64,000 nucleotides of DNA from Rubrivirga sp. SAORIC476 (GCF_002283555.1 NZ_MVOI01000006.1:929209-993208), one strand, 5' to 3'. Counted from the first letter of the stretch, positions 18,925 through 28,356 are shown. Numbers and translations: made by a program. Notes: generated from the letters alone by a model not told the origin.

Positions 18925-19689
18925 ATGATGTCTCGTCTTCTCTTCGCCGTGCTGGCGCTCGCGCTCAGCAGCTGCGCCACGCTCGGCGGCGCCAACTACT
19001 ACTCTGTCGACGAGGAGTGGCAGGCTGGCCGTCAGCTGGAAGCCCAGCTTCGGACCCAGCTCCCGCTCACCAACGATGCCACGCTGACTCGCTACGTCGA
19101 CCAGATCGGGCAGGCGATGGCCCGCCAGACGCCCCTCGGCAACCGCCAGTGGAAGTTCTTCGTCGTCCGCGACGACGCGATCAACGCGTTCAACGTGCCC
19201 GGCGGGCTGGTGTACGTCAACACCGGGCTGATCGCGAACGTCGGCAGCGCGGGCGAGCTGGCGGGCGCCATCGCGCACGAGGTGGCCCACGGCGCCGCGC
19301 GCCACGGCACGAGCCGTCTCTCGAAGGCGCAGGAGGCCAACATTCTCGCGGGCGTCCTCGGCGGCGGCGGCGGGGTGGAGGGCATCGCGGCCCAGATCGC
19401 GGCCCAGGGCGCGTTCGCGTCGTTCTCGCGGTCCGACGAGCGCGAGGCCGACCGTCTCGGGGTCCAGATCATGGCCCGCACCGGGTACGACCCGGACGGC
19501 CTCGGCGACCTCCTGGAGCGCCTCGCGAGCCAGGAGCGAAGCGGCGGCACGGCGTTCTTCCGCACCCACCCGCTCTCGTCCGACCGGATGCAGACAGTCC
19601 GCCAGCTCGCACGCCAGTATGATGGCCGGGGGCTGCGGATGAACGACTCCCAGTTCGCCTCGGTCCGCCGCCGCGCGGCCCAGCTCTAA
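18925..19689 (+). CDS. M48-family metalloprotease, lipoprotein
   Basis: 254 residues. The lipobox LSSC places the lipidated Cys at position 17, so the protein is probably outer-membrane or periplasmic. The catalytic zinc motif HEVAH is at 118-122 within AIAHEVAHGAARHG, and the third ligand Glu is in SDEREADRLG. The C-terminal FFRTHPLSSDRM is the standard M48 ending. It resembles the BepA/LoiP/Oma1-like periplasmic peptidases that handle misfolded envelope proteins. Two adjacent ATGs (18925, 18928) are possible starts. It stands alone, followed by a strong hairpin shared with the convergent lipoprotein gene. Confidence 0.93.
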   Translation: MMSRLLFAVLALALSSCATLGGANYYSVDEEWQAGRQLEAQLRTQLPLTNDATLTRYVDQIGQAMARQTPLGNRQWKFFVVRDDAINAFNVPGGLVYVNTGLIANVGSAGELAGAIAHEVAHGAARHGTSRLSKAQEANILAGVLGGGGGVEGIAAQIAAQGAFASFSRSDEREADRLGVQIMARTGYDPDGLGDLLERLASQERSGGTAFFRTHPLSSDRMQTVRQLARQYDGRGLRMNDSQFASVRRRAAQL

Positions 19690-19695
19690 CGCGCG

Positions 19696-19727
19696 CCGCC
19701 CGCGCCGAGGCGTCTCGGCGCGGGCGG
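19696..19727. terminator. Strong bidirectional hairpin
   Basis: CCGCCCGCGCCGAG (19696-19709) pairs perfectly with CTCGGCGCGGGCGG (19714-19727) over a GCGT loop. It lies between the convergent M48 protease and lipoprotein genes. There is no clear U-tract. Confidence 0.65.
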
Positions 19728-19753
19728 AGGCTGGGAGGAGCCGGTCGTCACGG

Positions 19754-20452
19754 CTACCCCTGGGCGAGCGCGGCCAGCGTACCGACGGCGTCGCTCACGG
19801 CGCGGCGCTTCCCGTCGGCGTCCGTCGACGCGTCGGCGACGGGCGCGGTGGCGCGGCGGGCCGGCTCGGTGCAGTCGGCGCACGAGCGGGCCAGCCACTC
19901 CGTGGCCGCCTCGACCGCCACCCCGGCGGCGTCGCGGCGCTGCGCGGCGGTCCAGCGCTCGTCGAGCTGCGGGAGGGCCCACGCCACGAGGTCGGCGCTC
20001 GGGTTCTCGGCCTCGATCAGGATGGCGGTGTAGCGCTCGATGGCGTCGAGGTCGTCGGAGCCGTTGCGGGCATGGAGGTTGAGGAGCTGGGTGGCCACCA
20101 TCTGGCGCAGGTGGAGCCACTCGATGCCCTCGTGAGCCGCGAGCAACTCGGCGGCGGCGCGGTCCTTCTCTGCGAGCGGACGCTCGGAGCGGAAGAACCA
20201 CATGTAGGCGGTGTCCGTGCCGGGGACGATCTCGTCGAGGGGCTCGAAGTTGCGGCGGATGAGCGTGTTCAGTTCGTCCACCGTCCGGCCCTCCTTTAGG
20301 GCGTCCGGGTTGCCGTAGATCGCATGGTTGACCGCGTGGACGGACGCGCCCGGTGTGATCTGGGAGGTGGGGTCGGCGTCCAGTACCGTCTCGCAGGCGG
20401 TGAGGGTGAAGGCGAGCGCGGTGAGAGCGCTCAGTCGGAGAAACAGAGTCAT
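19754..20452 (-). CDS. Putative lipoprotein of unknown function
   Basis: 232 residues. Signal peptide with lipobox LTAC and lipid Cys at 20; the start at 20452 gives a clean signal, and longer upstream frames do not. The body is mostly helical (NHAIYGNPDALKEGRTVDELNTLIRRNFEPLDEIVPG). It contains TAYMWFFRSERPLAEKDRAAAELLAA and a late CADC Cys pair. I do not recognise a family. It lies just downstream of the small secreted protein gene on the same strand (31 bases apart), so the two may be co-transcribed. Probably located in the periplasm or outer membrane. Confidence 0.75.
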   Translation of the reverse strand: MTLFLRLSALTALAFTLTACETVLDADPTSQITPGASVHAVNHAIYGNPDALKEGRTVDELNTLIRRNFEPLDEIVPGTDTAYMWFFRSERPLAEKDRAAAELLAAHEGIEWLHLRQMVATQLLNLHARNGSDDLDAIERYTAILIEAENPSADLVAWALPQLDERWTAAQRRDAAGVAVEAATEWLARSCADCTEPARRATAPVADASTDADGKRRAVSDAVGTLAALAQG

Positions 20453-20483
20453 GGGTTCGAGAGATGGGTTGGAGAAGGGAGCG

Positions 20484-20711
20484 CTAGCTGCAGGAGCCCG
20501 CGCCGTAGTGGGCGCTGAGGAGTTCGCCACCGCAGTAGTAGCCTGCAATGCCGTACCCGGCGTTGCCAGGATCCTCGCTGAAGACGATCTCACAGCCTCC
20601 GCCGAGGTCGAACGTACAGGTCTCGCGAGCGAGAGCGGCAGGCGTGAGAGCCGTCAGGCCCAGAAGCCCGATGAACAGGGCGGTCACCGCCCGTCGTAGA
20701 GAGTGTTGCAT
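20484..20711 (-). CDS. Small secreted four-cysteine protein
   Basis: 75 residues: a 28-residue signal peptide (RRAVTALFIGLLGLTALTPAALA) followed by a 47-residue mature part with four Cys (RETC, GGGCEI, GYYCGG, GSCS) and many Gly. No family recognised. The clean signal peptide and even Cys spacing argue that it is real despite the length. First gene before the unknown lipoprotein on the same strand. The upstream region is locally AT-rich (GTTGCATAACACGTTGTG), consistent with a promoter. Confidence 0.65.
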   Translation of the reverse strand: MQHSLRRAVTALFIGLLGLTALTPAALARETCTFDLGGGCEIVFSEDPGNAGYGIAGYYCGGELLSAHYGAGSCS

Positions 20712-20957
20712 AACACGTTGTGGGTTACGAGGGGTTAAAGAGCGGTGGGGCTGGAGAGATTATAGGGGGCAGGCAGTGGGTCACAAATTTTTCTTTCTAC
20801 GTCGCTGTGGTGTCACGTGTGTGGATGTCTGTGTACAGACGCGGGGTCAGGATGGAGCACGGCACCGGGCGGACAGTGGGCGCGCGTCAGATTCACCGCC
20901 CGGCCATCCCCTGAGAGTCGAACCACGGGCATCTTTCCGTCCCCTCCAGATCCTCCC

Positions 20958-22007
20958 GTGCCCCACGCCCTCGCCGACTACGCCTTCGACCTGCCCGACG
21001 GCCTGATCGCCCAGCGCCCGGCCGAGCGGCGCGACGGGTCGCGGATGCTCGTGCTGCACCGCGCCACCGGCGCCCTCGAGGACGCCCGGTTTGCCGACCT
21101 CGGGCGGTACCTGGAGCCGGGCGACGCGCTCGTGTTCAACGACACACGCGTGGTCCCGGCGCGGCTGGTGGGGAAGCGGCCGACCGGCGGACGCGCCGAG
21201 CTGTTCCTCGTGGAGAAGGCCGCCGATGGCACGTGGTCGGCGCTCGCCAGGCCGGGGCGTCGGCTCACGGCGGGTGGGGAGGTGGTCTTCGGCGACGGGC
21301 TGACGGCGGTCATCGAGGGCGTGGAGGACAGCGGCCGGCGGCGCATCCGGATCCTCCGCGACGGGGAGCCGCTGGACGCCGCCGCCGAGGAGGCCGCGTT
21401 GGAAGCCATCGGCCGGATGCCGCTGCCGCCGTACGTCGACCGCGAAGCGGACGCGACCGACCGCGAGCGCTACCAGACCGTCTACGCACGCACGCCAGGC
21501 GCCGTCGCCGCACCGACGGCCGGGCTTCACTTCACGCCCGGCACCGTCGACGGCCTGCGTGAGGCGGGTGTGGTGACGGCCGAGGTGACGCTCCATGTGG
21601 GGTACGGCACCTTCGAGCCGGTCCGCGCCGAGGACCTGCGGGACCACCGCGTCGCCGCCGAGCGGATCGAGGTCTCCGCGACGACGGCGGCGACGCTGAA
21701 CGACGTGCGGGCGGCCAGGGGGCGCATCGTCGCCGTCGGCACCACGTCGACGCGTGCGCTCGAAACGGCGGCCGACGCCGAGGGACGCTTCCACCCGGTC
21801 TCCGGCCCGACCGACCTCACGGTGACGCCGGGCTACCGCTTCCGCGCCATCGACGGCCTGCTGACCAACTTCCACCTGCCGTCGTCCTCGCTGCTGGTGC
21901 TGACGGCCACGTTCGGAGGGCGCGAGGCGGTGATGGCGGCCTACCGTCACGCAGTCCGCGAGGGCTACCGGTTCTACTCGTATGGCGACTGCATGCTGAT
22001 TCTCTGA
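20958..22007 (+). CDS. queA: S-adenosylmethionine:tRNA ribosyltransferase-isomerase
   Basis: 349 residues. Transfers and isomerises the ribosyl part of SAM to 7-aminomethyl-7-deazaguanine in tRNA, forming epoxyqueuosine. Characteristic motifs are DYAFDLPDGLIAQRPAERRDGSRML at the N-terminus, VFNDTRVVPARL, RYQTVYAR-TPGAVAAPTAGLHFT, VGYGTFEPV, GTTSTRALE, LLTNFHLPSSSLL and the C-terminal FYSYGDCMLI. Start GTG at 20958 gives the standard N-terminus. It stands alone between divergent secreted-protein genes and the polysaccharide cluster. Confidence 0.97.
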   Translation: MPHALADYAFDLPDGLIAQRPAERRDGSRMLVLHRATGALEDARFADLGRYLEPGDALVFNDTRVVPARLVGKRPTGGRAELFLVEKAADGTWSALARPGRRLTAGGEVVFGDGLTAVIEGVEDSGRRRIRILRDGEPLDAAAEEAALEAIGRMPLPPYVDREADATDRERYQTVYARTPGAVAAPTAGLHFTPGTVDGLREAGVVTAEVTLHVGYGTFEPVRAEDLRDHRVAAERIEVSATTAATLNDVRAARGRIVAVGTTSTRALETAADAEGRFHPVSGPTDLTVTPGYRFRAIDGLLTNFHLPSSSLLVLTATFGGREAVMAAYRHAVREGYRFYSYGDCMLIL

Positions 22008-22269
22008 GGCCCGCGACCCAGAAGCTGAGGGTTTCCCCCACAGGGCGCGAACCGAGGGGGAGGCGGGGAGAGGTCCAGTGCTCCGTTTCTGCCTCCTGGG
22101 TCCGGATTGCAGCGATCCAATTAGCGGAATAGGCCGATCGCATGTAGGGCCGGCGTGCCATTCGGCAGGGGTCAAGTGGCGGGTGGAGGGACGCGGAGCG
22201 GGGCTTGTACGCGGGGGGGCTGAAGCCGCCTCCCCTCCCCGCCGATACCCCGGGCCCCCCGCCGTACTC

Positions 22270-24927
22270 ATGCCCGATCGTCCCCCTCACTCCCGCCCCG
22301 TCCCGCCGCTCAGCGGCGCGTACGCCTCGGCCGAGGACGCCGTCTTCGAGGACCTGTCGTTCTCCCGAGACCCCGCCTCGGGCGACGGGTCGGCCCGCAC
22401 AGGGCCCGAGGCGCCGCCCGAGGCGCCACGCTGGGAGACCGTGCACGAGGCGCCCTCGTCCGATGCCTACCCCGTCGAGCCGCCCCCCCCGGCTGCTGTG
22501 CCGCCGGTGACCCAACTCGGCGACCCGTTCCGCGACAGCGGCGATGGGGCCGCCACGCTGGGGTACGACCCGGACGACGGCTTCCGGATCGACTTCGACG
22601 AGGCGCCGTCGACCGCGCTCGCGCCGATGCGGCCGTCCGTGCCCGCGCACCGCCCCGCCAGTCTCCCTGCGCTGCCTCCCACCACCCCGCCGCCGCCCGC
22701 CGCGGCGCCGCGCGACGAGGCCCGAGATTCCGTCCGCCGGACGCTGCGGATGCTGCGGCGCCACTGGCCGCTCATCCTCGGCCTGACGCTGCTGGGGCTG
22801 CTCGCGGGTGCGCTCCACGCGTTCCTGACGCCCCCCACCTACAAGGCTCACAGCGTGCTCCTGATCGCCCCGGGCGACGGCGAGCGCGTCGGGGGCGCGG
22901 CGATGGCACCGGGCGAGGACATCTCCCGCGTCGTCAACCAGGGGCTGGTGCTTCAGCAGGCCCCCCAGATCGCCGAGCGGACCGCCGAGACGCTGCTCCG
23001 CCAGCCCAACGCCGAGGCCCTCACCGTGGTCCAGGCCGCGGGCGCGTCCTACGGTACCCCCGTCACCGCCGACGCCCTGGCCGACTTCCTCCAGGAGGAG
23101 GTGGTCACGATCGGGCAGGCCGCCGACCAGGCCGACGCGATCCGCGTGGAGGCCGAGGCAGGCGGTGCTGAGGAGGCCGCCCTCATCGCGCGCCTCTACA
23201 CCGCCGAGTATGAGGCCCTCACGCAGTCCACCTCCCGCGAGCGCTCCACGCGCACCCGCGAGGTGCTCGACGAGCAGATCGCCCGCCGCGAGGGCGAGCT
23301 CTCCGAGATCGAGAGCCAGTTGCAGCGCTACATGACCTCGCAGAACGCCGCCGGGCTCGACGAGCAGACGCGCGTCACCGTGAGCCAGATCGGACAGCTC
23401 CAGAGCCAGCTCGACTTCGCGCGCGTCGAGGCGCAGACCAACCGCGCCCGCCTCGCGCAGCTCCGCGCCGACCTCGCCTCGATCCCGGAGCGCCTGGAGC
23501 GCAGCGCTGACGTGCCGTCCGTGGTGGAGACGACCGACCTCGACACCGAGATCGCACGTCTGGAGCGGCTCCTGGAGCAGATCTACGAGCAGAACCCCGA
23601 CCTCCGCGGCGACCCGGCGGGCCACCCGGACGTGGCCCGCATCGACGGCCGCCTCCGCGACCTCCGCGCCGACCGCCGCCGCCGCATCGGCAACCAGACG
23701 GACGCCGCGGTGGCCGCGGGCGGCCTTGATCTGTCCAGTGAGGGCTCTAACGGCCGCGCCTACGTCGCCGAGCTGCAGCGCCAGATCTCGTCCGTCCAGG
23801 CCGACCTTGCGGGGGCCGAGGCGCGTGCGTCGACGCTCTCCCAGCGCCTCGGCGAGGCCCGCGGGCAGCTCCGCGCCGTGCCCGGGCAGTCGATGGAGAT
23901 CGGGCAGCTCGAGCGCCAGCGCACCACCACCGAGACCACGCTCACGCAGCTCCGCCAGGAGTATGACCGCGCCGAGCTGGCCGAGACCACCGAGTTCGGC
24001 TTCGCCCAGGTGATCCGCGAGGTGCAGGTCCCCCGCGACAAGGCGTCTCCGAAGCCGCCGCTGTCGCTCGCGCTCGGCGGCATCGCGGGCTTCCTCCTCG
24101 GGCTGGGCCTCGCCTTCCTCCGCTTCCAGACCGACACCCGCGTCCGCACCCCCGACGAGCTGAAGGAGAAGGGCTTCGCCGTGATCGGGACCGTGCCAGA
24201 CGTGACGGCGGCCCTCCGGGGCGGTCGTCAGGAGATCGAGGGCACCGCCATCCACCCGGGCCTGGTGACGCTCACGCACTCGTTCGGCCCCGAGGCCGAG
24301 GCGTTCCGCCACATCCACGCCGGTCTGTATGCCGGCGGCGGGGCCCACCCGCAGGTGGTCCTGGTCGGCGGCCCGGAGACGCACTCGGGCAAGAGCCTCG
24401 TCGCCGCCAATCTCGCCGTCGCCGCCGCCCAGGCGGGCCGCCGCACGCTCCTCGTCGACGCCGACCTCCGCCACCCGGCCGTGGGCGACCTGTTCGGTCT
24501 CGGCGCGCACGCGCCCCTGGGCGAGGGGCCGCCCGAGTCCAACCTCGTCTACTGGAGCACCGCCGTCCCGAGCTTGCTCGCGATGACGCCCCGCGAGATG
24601 GCGACCTCGCCCGACCAGATGTGGGCGCCCCACAAGATCGGCGCGCTGCTCCAGAACCTGCGCGAGGCGTTCGATCTCGTCATCGTCGACACGCCGTCGG
24701 CGCTCGCCACCGCCGACGCGACGCTGCTGGCGCCTCACGCCGACGCCGCCCTGCTGGTGGCCGAGGCGGGCAAGACCGACCTCGACGCGATGACCCAGGT
24801 GGCGACCGAGCTCTCGGGCGTCGGCCTGACGCGCGTCGGGGCCGTCCTCAACCGGTTCGACCCGCGCGGCGCGGTCGGCTTCAAGGCCACGGCCGGGATT
24901 CGCCACGCCCCGCCGACGGGCCGCTGA
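22270..24927 (+). CDS. Polysaccharide chain-length determinant fused to BY-kinase-like ATPase (Wzc-like)
   Basis: 885 residues. A Pro/Ala-rich cytoplasmic leader of about 155 residues precedes membrane helix 1 (about 165-188, WPLILGLTLLGLLAGALHAFL). A periplasmic Wzz/GNVR-type region with long coiled-coil-like helices (about 190-590) follows. Helix 2 is at about 595-620, with the proline-rich PKPPLSLALGG before it. The cytosolic ATPase has a P-loop THSGKSLVAANLA, Walker A' LLVDADLRHP and Walker B LVIVDTP. It controls export and chain length of the surface polysaccharide. The C-terminus (GIRHAPPTGR) has no Tyr cluster, which is normally the autophosphorylation site. First gene of the cluster. 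Confidence 0.9.
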   Translation: MPDRPPHSRPVPPLSGAYASAEDAVFEDLSFSRDPASGDGSARTGPEAPPEAPRWETVHEAPSSDAYPVEPPPPAAVPPVTQLGDPFRDSGDGAATLGYDPDDGFRIDFDEAPSTALAPMRPSVPAHRPASLPALPPTTPPPPAAAPRDEARDSVRRTLRMLRRHWPLILGLTLLGLLAGALHAFLTPPTYKAHSVLLIAPGDGERVGGAAMAPGEDISRVVNQGLVLQQAPQIAERTAETLLRQPNAEALTVVQAAGASYGTPVTADALADFLQEEVVTIGQAADQADAIRVEAEAGGAEEAALIARLYTAEYEALTQSTSRERSTRTREVLDEQIARREGELSEIESQLQRYMTSQNAAGLDEQTRVTVSQIGQLQSQLDFARVEAQTNRARLAQLRADLASIPERLERSADVPSVVETTDLDTEIARLERLLEQIYEQNPDLRGDPAGHPDVARIDGRLRDLRADRRRRIGNQTDAAVAAGGLDLSSEGSNGRAYVAELQRQISSVQADLAGAEARASTLSQRLGEARGQLRAVPGQSMEIGQLERQRTTTETTLTQLRQEYDRAELAETTEFGFAQVIREVQVPRDKASPKPPLSLALGGIAGFLLGLGLAFLRFQTDTRVRTPDELKEKGFAVIGTVPDVTAALRGGRQEIEGTAIHPGLVTLTHSFGPEAEAFRHIHAGLYAGGGAHPQVVLVGGPETHSGKSLVAANLAVAAAQAGRRTLLVDADLRHPAVGDLFGLGAHAPLGEGPPESNLVYWSTAVPSLLAMTPREMATSPDQMWAPHKIGALLQNLREAFDLVIVDTPSALATADATLLAPHADAALLVAEAGKTDLDAMTQVATELSGVGLTRVGAVLNRFDPRGAVGFKATAGIRHAPPTGR

Positions 24928-24993
24928 GCCCACCGGGCTGAAGCGTGCCGCGGTCCCGCCGATACCTCCCGTCCCCTGACTTCTTCCGTCCCC

Positions 24994-25524
24994 ATGCGTC
25001 GCCTCGTTCTCCTCGCCGGCCTGCTGCCGGCTCTCGCCCTCGCCCAGCCCGTCGACCCGTACGGGCGTCCGGATGCGTCCACCGACCGGCCGGTCACCCG
25101 GATCGGCCAGAGCGAGCAGACCGTCAGCAGCGCGCCGGGCTACTACCGGCACCACCTGCCCGGCGAGGCCACGATCCAGGTCCGCGTGGAGGGCTCTGTC
25201 GTCAACCCCGGCCTCTACGAGGTCGCCGACGAGACCAACCTCGGCGACCTGCTCGCGCTGACCGGCGGCCCCCGCATCGACGTGCGCGACCGGCAGAGCG
25301 ACCGACGCGTCGAACTGCGCCTCATCCGCCCGGGCACCGGGCAGGTCTACGGCGCCCTGCTCGTGGACGCGGTCGCCAACCCGTCGGTGATCCCGCCTCT
25401 GCTCCACCAGGACGCGCTGCTGGTCGAGGTCATCGACCGCCGCCGGTTCGGATGGCAGGACGGCGCCACGCTGATCGGCGCCGCGGGCACGGTCGCGTTC
25501 CTGTTCCAACTCCTGACCCAGTAG
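24994..25524 (+). CDS. Short SLBB-domain polysaccharide export protein
   Basis: 176 residues. Signal peptide MRRLVLLAGLLPALALA, then one SLBB repeat (about 52-95: IQVRVEGSVVNPGLYEVADE-TNLGDLLALTGG). A C-terminal hydrophobic segment (ATLIGAAGTVAFLFQLL) could be a membrane helix. It resembles the Wza/OPX family but lacks the N-terminal poly-export domain and additional SLBB repeats, so it is far shorter than the usual 260-380 residues. It lies 66 bases behind the Wzc-like gene and before the flippase, which fits polysaccharide export. Confidence 0.82.
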   Translation: MRRLVLLAGLLPALALAQPVDPYGRPDASTDRPVTRIGQSEQTVSSAPGYYRHHLPGEATIQVRVEGSVVNPGLYEVADETNLGDLLALTGGPRIDVRDRQSDRRVELRLIRPGTGQVYGALLVDAVANPSVIPPLLHQDALLVEVIDRRRFGWQDGATLIGAAGTVAFLFQLLTQ

Positions 25525-25600
25525 GTCGCTGCTGGTTACCGCACGACGACCGAGGAGCCCCCGGGGTCGGTCTGACAGCTCGGTGACGGTTCCCCCATCG

Positions 25601-26953
25601 ATGGCCCTCTCGATCTCCTCTGTCCGTCAGGCTCTGCACGGCTCCTGGCTCCGCCAGGGGGTATGGTCTGTGCTGGATCAGGGGTTGTTCGCAGGAGCCA
25701 ACTTCCTGGTGAATGTGCTGTTGGCTCGCTGGCTGACGCCCGACGCCTACGGCGCATTCACAGTCGCCTTCGTGGTGTTCTTACTTGCAGGAACCGTCCA
25801 CGGCGGTCTCCTGATTGAGCCCATGCTCGTGTTCGGGCGCGGGCAGTTCGAAGGGCGCACCGCGACCTACCTGCGCGAGCTGTTGCGCGCACATGCTGGC
25901 TACGCGCTCGTCTCCGGCGGCGTGCTCATGGTGGTGGCACTGGTTTGCTGGATCGTCGGCTCTCCTGGCTTCGCGGCGTTGTTCGGTACCCTGGCTGTGG
26001 CGCAAGGGGCCATCCTGGGGCTGTGGCTCTTGCGGCGTGCGTGCTACCTGGTGTCCCGGCCGGCGTGGGCGGCGAACGCAGGACTCCTGTACCTGCTCCT
26101 GCTGACGGCCAGTGCCGTTGGGCTTTACCAGGTCGACGCGCTGACCGGGGTGACGGCCCTCTGGCTGATGGCGGGGGCCTCCCTGGTAGCCTCGGTGCTG
26201 CTGGCGTTCCGGCTCGGAGTCTTCGGTGCTCGTCGCGAGGCGGACCTGGCCAGGCAGGCCCGCGCATCCCACATCGAGTATGGCCGGTGGGCGGCGTCCA
26301 CGGGCGTGCTGGAGTGGGCGCAGCTCGCCGTGCCCTTTCTCGTCCTCCCCCTGTTCGTCGGCCTCGACGGCAGTGCCACCCTCCGGGCCTTGTTCAACCT
26401 CGCCATGCCCGCCGCCCAGGGCTTCGCGGCGCTCGCTACGATGTGCCTCCCGCTGTTGGTCCGCGCCCGGTTCGAAGGCACGTTCCGGCAAAAGCTGATC
26501 GTGCTCGGGAGCGGGTTTGCCGGCCTCGGCCTGCTGTACGGCCTGCTGGTCCTCGGCTTCGGCGGGCCCGCCGTGCTGTGGTTGTACGACGGAGCCTACG
26601 TCGCTACGCCTGGAATGCTGATCTGCCTCGCGCTCGTCCCCGTGACGGTCTCGATTGCCAACGTTCTCACGACTGCCGTGCGGAGCGCCGAGCGGCCGTC
26701 GGCTGTGTTCCGTGCTCGCACTCTGGCCCTCGGCGTGACCTCGACGGTCGGCGTCGCACTGACGGCGGTCCTCGGGGTGCTTGGCGCGCTCATCGGAGAA
26801 GTCGTGATGCTCCTCGCGGAGATCGTGGCTCTCGTTCAGCCCGCTCGTGCCGTTGCCGCGCACCCGGATCCGGTCGGACTGCCGATCACCGAAGACGGCC
26901 CCGACACGGCCGCCGACGCTCAGGTAGCCTCTCTCGAGTCGGCATGGATCTGA
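25601..26953 (+). CDS. Polysaccharide flippase (Wzx-like, MOP superfamily)
   Basis: 450 residues with 12-14 hydrophobic helices. The N-terminal segment GVWSVLDQGLFAGANFLVNVLLARWLTPDAYGAF is the hallmark start of Wzx/PST-type transporters. It probably flips lipid-linked repeat units across the inner membrane. The ATG at 25601 is preferred over the GTG at 25583. Its stop lies inside the start of the ligase/polymerase gene (10-base overlap). The cluster from here to 30515 is slightly less GC-rich and has more ordinary codons than its flanks, as polysaccharide clusters often do. Confidence 0.88.
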   Translation: MALSISSVRQALHGSWLRQGVWSVLDQGLFAGANFLVNVLLARWLTPDAYGAFTVAFVVFLLAGTVHGGLLIEPMLVFGRGQFEGRTATYLRELLRAHAGYALVSGGVLMVVALVCWIVGSPGFAALFGTLAVAQGAILGLWLLRRACYLVSRPAWAANAGLLYLLLLTASAVGLYQVDALTGVTALWLMAGASLVASVLLAFRLGVFGARREADLARQARASHIEYGRWAASTGVLEWAQLAVPFLVLPLFVGLDGSATLRALFNLAMPAAQGFAALATMCLPLLVRARFEGTFRQKLIVLGSGFAGLGLLYGLLVLGFGGPAVLWLYDGAYVATPGMLICLALVPVTVSIANVLTTAVRSAERPSAVFRARTLALGVTSTVGVALTAVLGVLGALIGEVVMLLAEIVALVQPARAVAAHPDPVGLPITEDGPDTAADAQVASLESAWI

Positions 26954-28356
26954 CCTACGCCCCCCCTGCGGACCTACAGGCCCGTCCTACGATCGCGACG
27001 CGCTACGTCGGCGCGCTGGGGGTCTGCCTGCTCGGCTACGCCCTTCTCGGAAAGACGTTCGCCTACGTCGGGGTGGCACCGGTGTACATCGGCGAGGTGA
27101 TGCTGGCGATCGGGATCGGGGTCGCGCTCACCATGGGACGGATCGGTCAGGCCTTCAGCGCGTGGCCGCTCCGACTGTGGGCGCTTCTACTCGTCTGGAC
27201 CCTCATCCGGACTGTGCCATATGTCGCGATCGAGGGCATCGACGCCCCTCGGGACGCGATGGTGGTCGTGTACGGGCTGTATGCCGTCGTGGTCGCCTCG
27301 GTGCTTCTCTCGGAGCCGGAACGGCTCCGGGACCTGATGGCCAAGTACCGCTCGCTGGCGGTCGTGATGCTCCTACTGGTCGGTGCCGTATATGGCGTCA
27401 CCAAGTTGCTGGGTGGTGGCATGCCGACGCTTCCCTGGGCTCCGGAGGTGGCGTTGCTCAATGCAAAGGGAGGTGACCTGATGGTCCAGATGACGGGCAT
27501 CGTCGCGTTCCTCATGCTCGGCGGGATGCGCCTGTCCCCCTGGGCGGTCGCGCTGGCCGTGTTCAACGTCAGCGTCATCATGGTCAGCAATCGCGGAGGC
27601 ATGGTGGCCTTCGCCCTGGGCATGGGGCTGGTGTGGCTGATGCGGCCGTCAGGCACAGGAGCCACACGGTTCGTGTACGCCATGGCTCTCCTCGTGATCG
27701 TGGCGGCGCTCGTCGGCCCCATGATCGACGTCAAAATCCAGGGCGGCACCCGGTCGATCTCCATTGAGCAGGTCGTCGAGAACGTCCGCAGCGTGTTCGG
27801 GAACTCCGGCTCGAACGCGCTCGATGGCACCAAGCGCTGGCGACTCCTCTGGTGGGGCAAGATCGTCGACTACACCTTCTCGGGGCCGTACTTCTGGACG
27901 GGGAAAGGCTTCGGGCTCAATCTCGCAGAGTCGGATGGCTTCACGCTCGGTGAGGTGGACGAGGGGCTCCGGAGCCCCCACAACGGTCACATGACGATCC
28001 TCGCGCGATCCGGTGTGCCGGGCCTGGTGCTCTGGACAGCGCTCCACCTGTCGTGGTTCGGCATGGTGCTCTTCGCATGGGGACGCGCGCGACTGCAGGA
28101 CCACCGGCGCTGGATGGCGCTCTTCGCGTGGTTGGCCGGCTTCTGGGTCGCGGCCCTCGTGAACGCGTCCTTCGATGTCTACCTCGAAGGGCCGATGGGC
28201 GGCATCTGGCTCTGGTCGGTCATCGGTGCGGGAGTCGCCGCCGTCCGCCTCCACCGCACCCGTCCTGAGCTGCTCGACCCGCTCGACCTCACGCTTCCTC
28301 GAACCTCCGATGTCCACAACGCTCGCTCCGCCGCCCCGTCGTTCTCGTGGTTCTGA
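26944..28356 (+). CDS. O-antigen ligase/polymerase-like membrane protein (Wzy/WaaL family)
   Basis: 470 residues with about 11 hydrophobic helices. A large extracytoplasmic loop before the last helices carries GKGFGLNLAESDGFTLGEVDEGLRSPHNGH; the R-x-P-H-N-x-H/x-x-L pattern is the catalytic signature of the Wzy_C/WaaL family. It polymerises repeat units or ligates the chain to its carrier; which of the two cannot be told from sequence. The ATG at 26944 overlaps the flippase gene by 10 bases, and its 3' end overlaps the GT4 gene. Confidence 0.88.
   Translation: MDLTYAPPADLQARPTIATRYVGALGVCLLGYALLGKTFAYVGVAPVYIGEVMLAIGIGVALTMGRIGQAFSAWPLRLWALLLVWTLIRTVPYVAIEGIDAPRDAMVVVYGLYAVVVASVLLSEPERLRDLMAKYRSLAVVMLLLVGAVYGVTKLLGGGMPTLPWAPEVALLNAKGGDLMVQMTGIVAFLMLGGMRLSPWAVALAVFNVSVIMVSNRGGMVAFALGMGLVWLMRPSGTGATRFVYAMALLVIVAALVGPMIDVKIQGGTRSISIEQVVENVRSVFGNSGSNALDGTKRWRLLWWGKIVDYTFSGPYFWTGKGFGLNLAESDGFTLGEVDEGLRSPHNGHMTILARSGVPGLVLWTALHLSWFGMVLFAWGRARLQDHRRWMALFAWLAGFWVAALVNASFDVYLEGPMGGIWLWSVIGAGVAAVRLHRTRPELLDPLDLTLPRTSDVHNARSAAPSFSWF

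Noticed and set aside
21817..25509. 1230-codon antisense frame across queA and the Wzc-like gene
   Set aside because: Composition is typical of a shadow frame. The sense genes are well supported.
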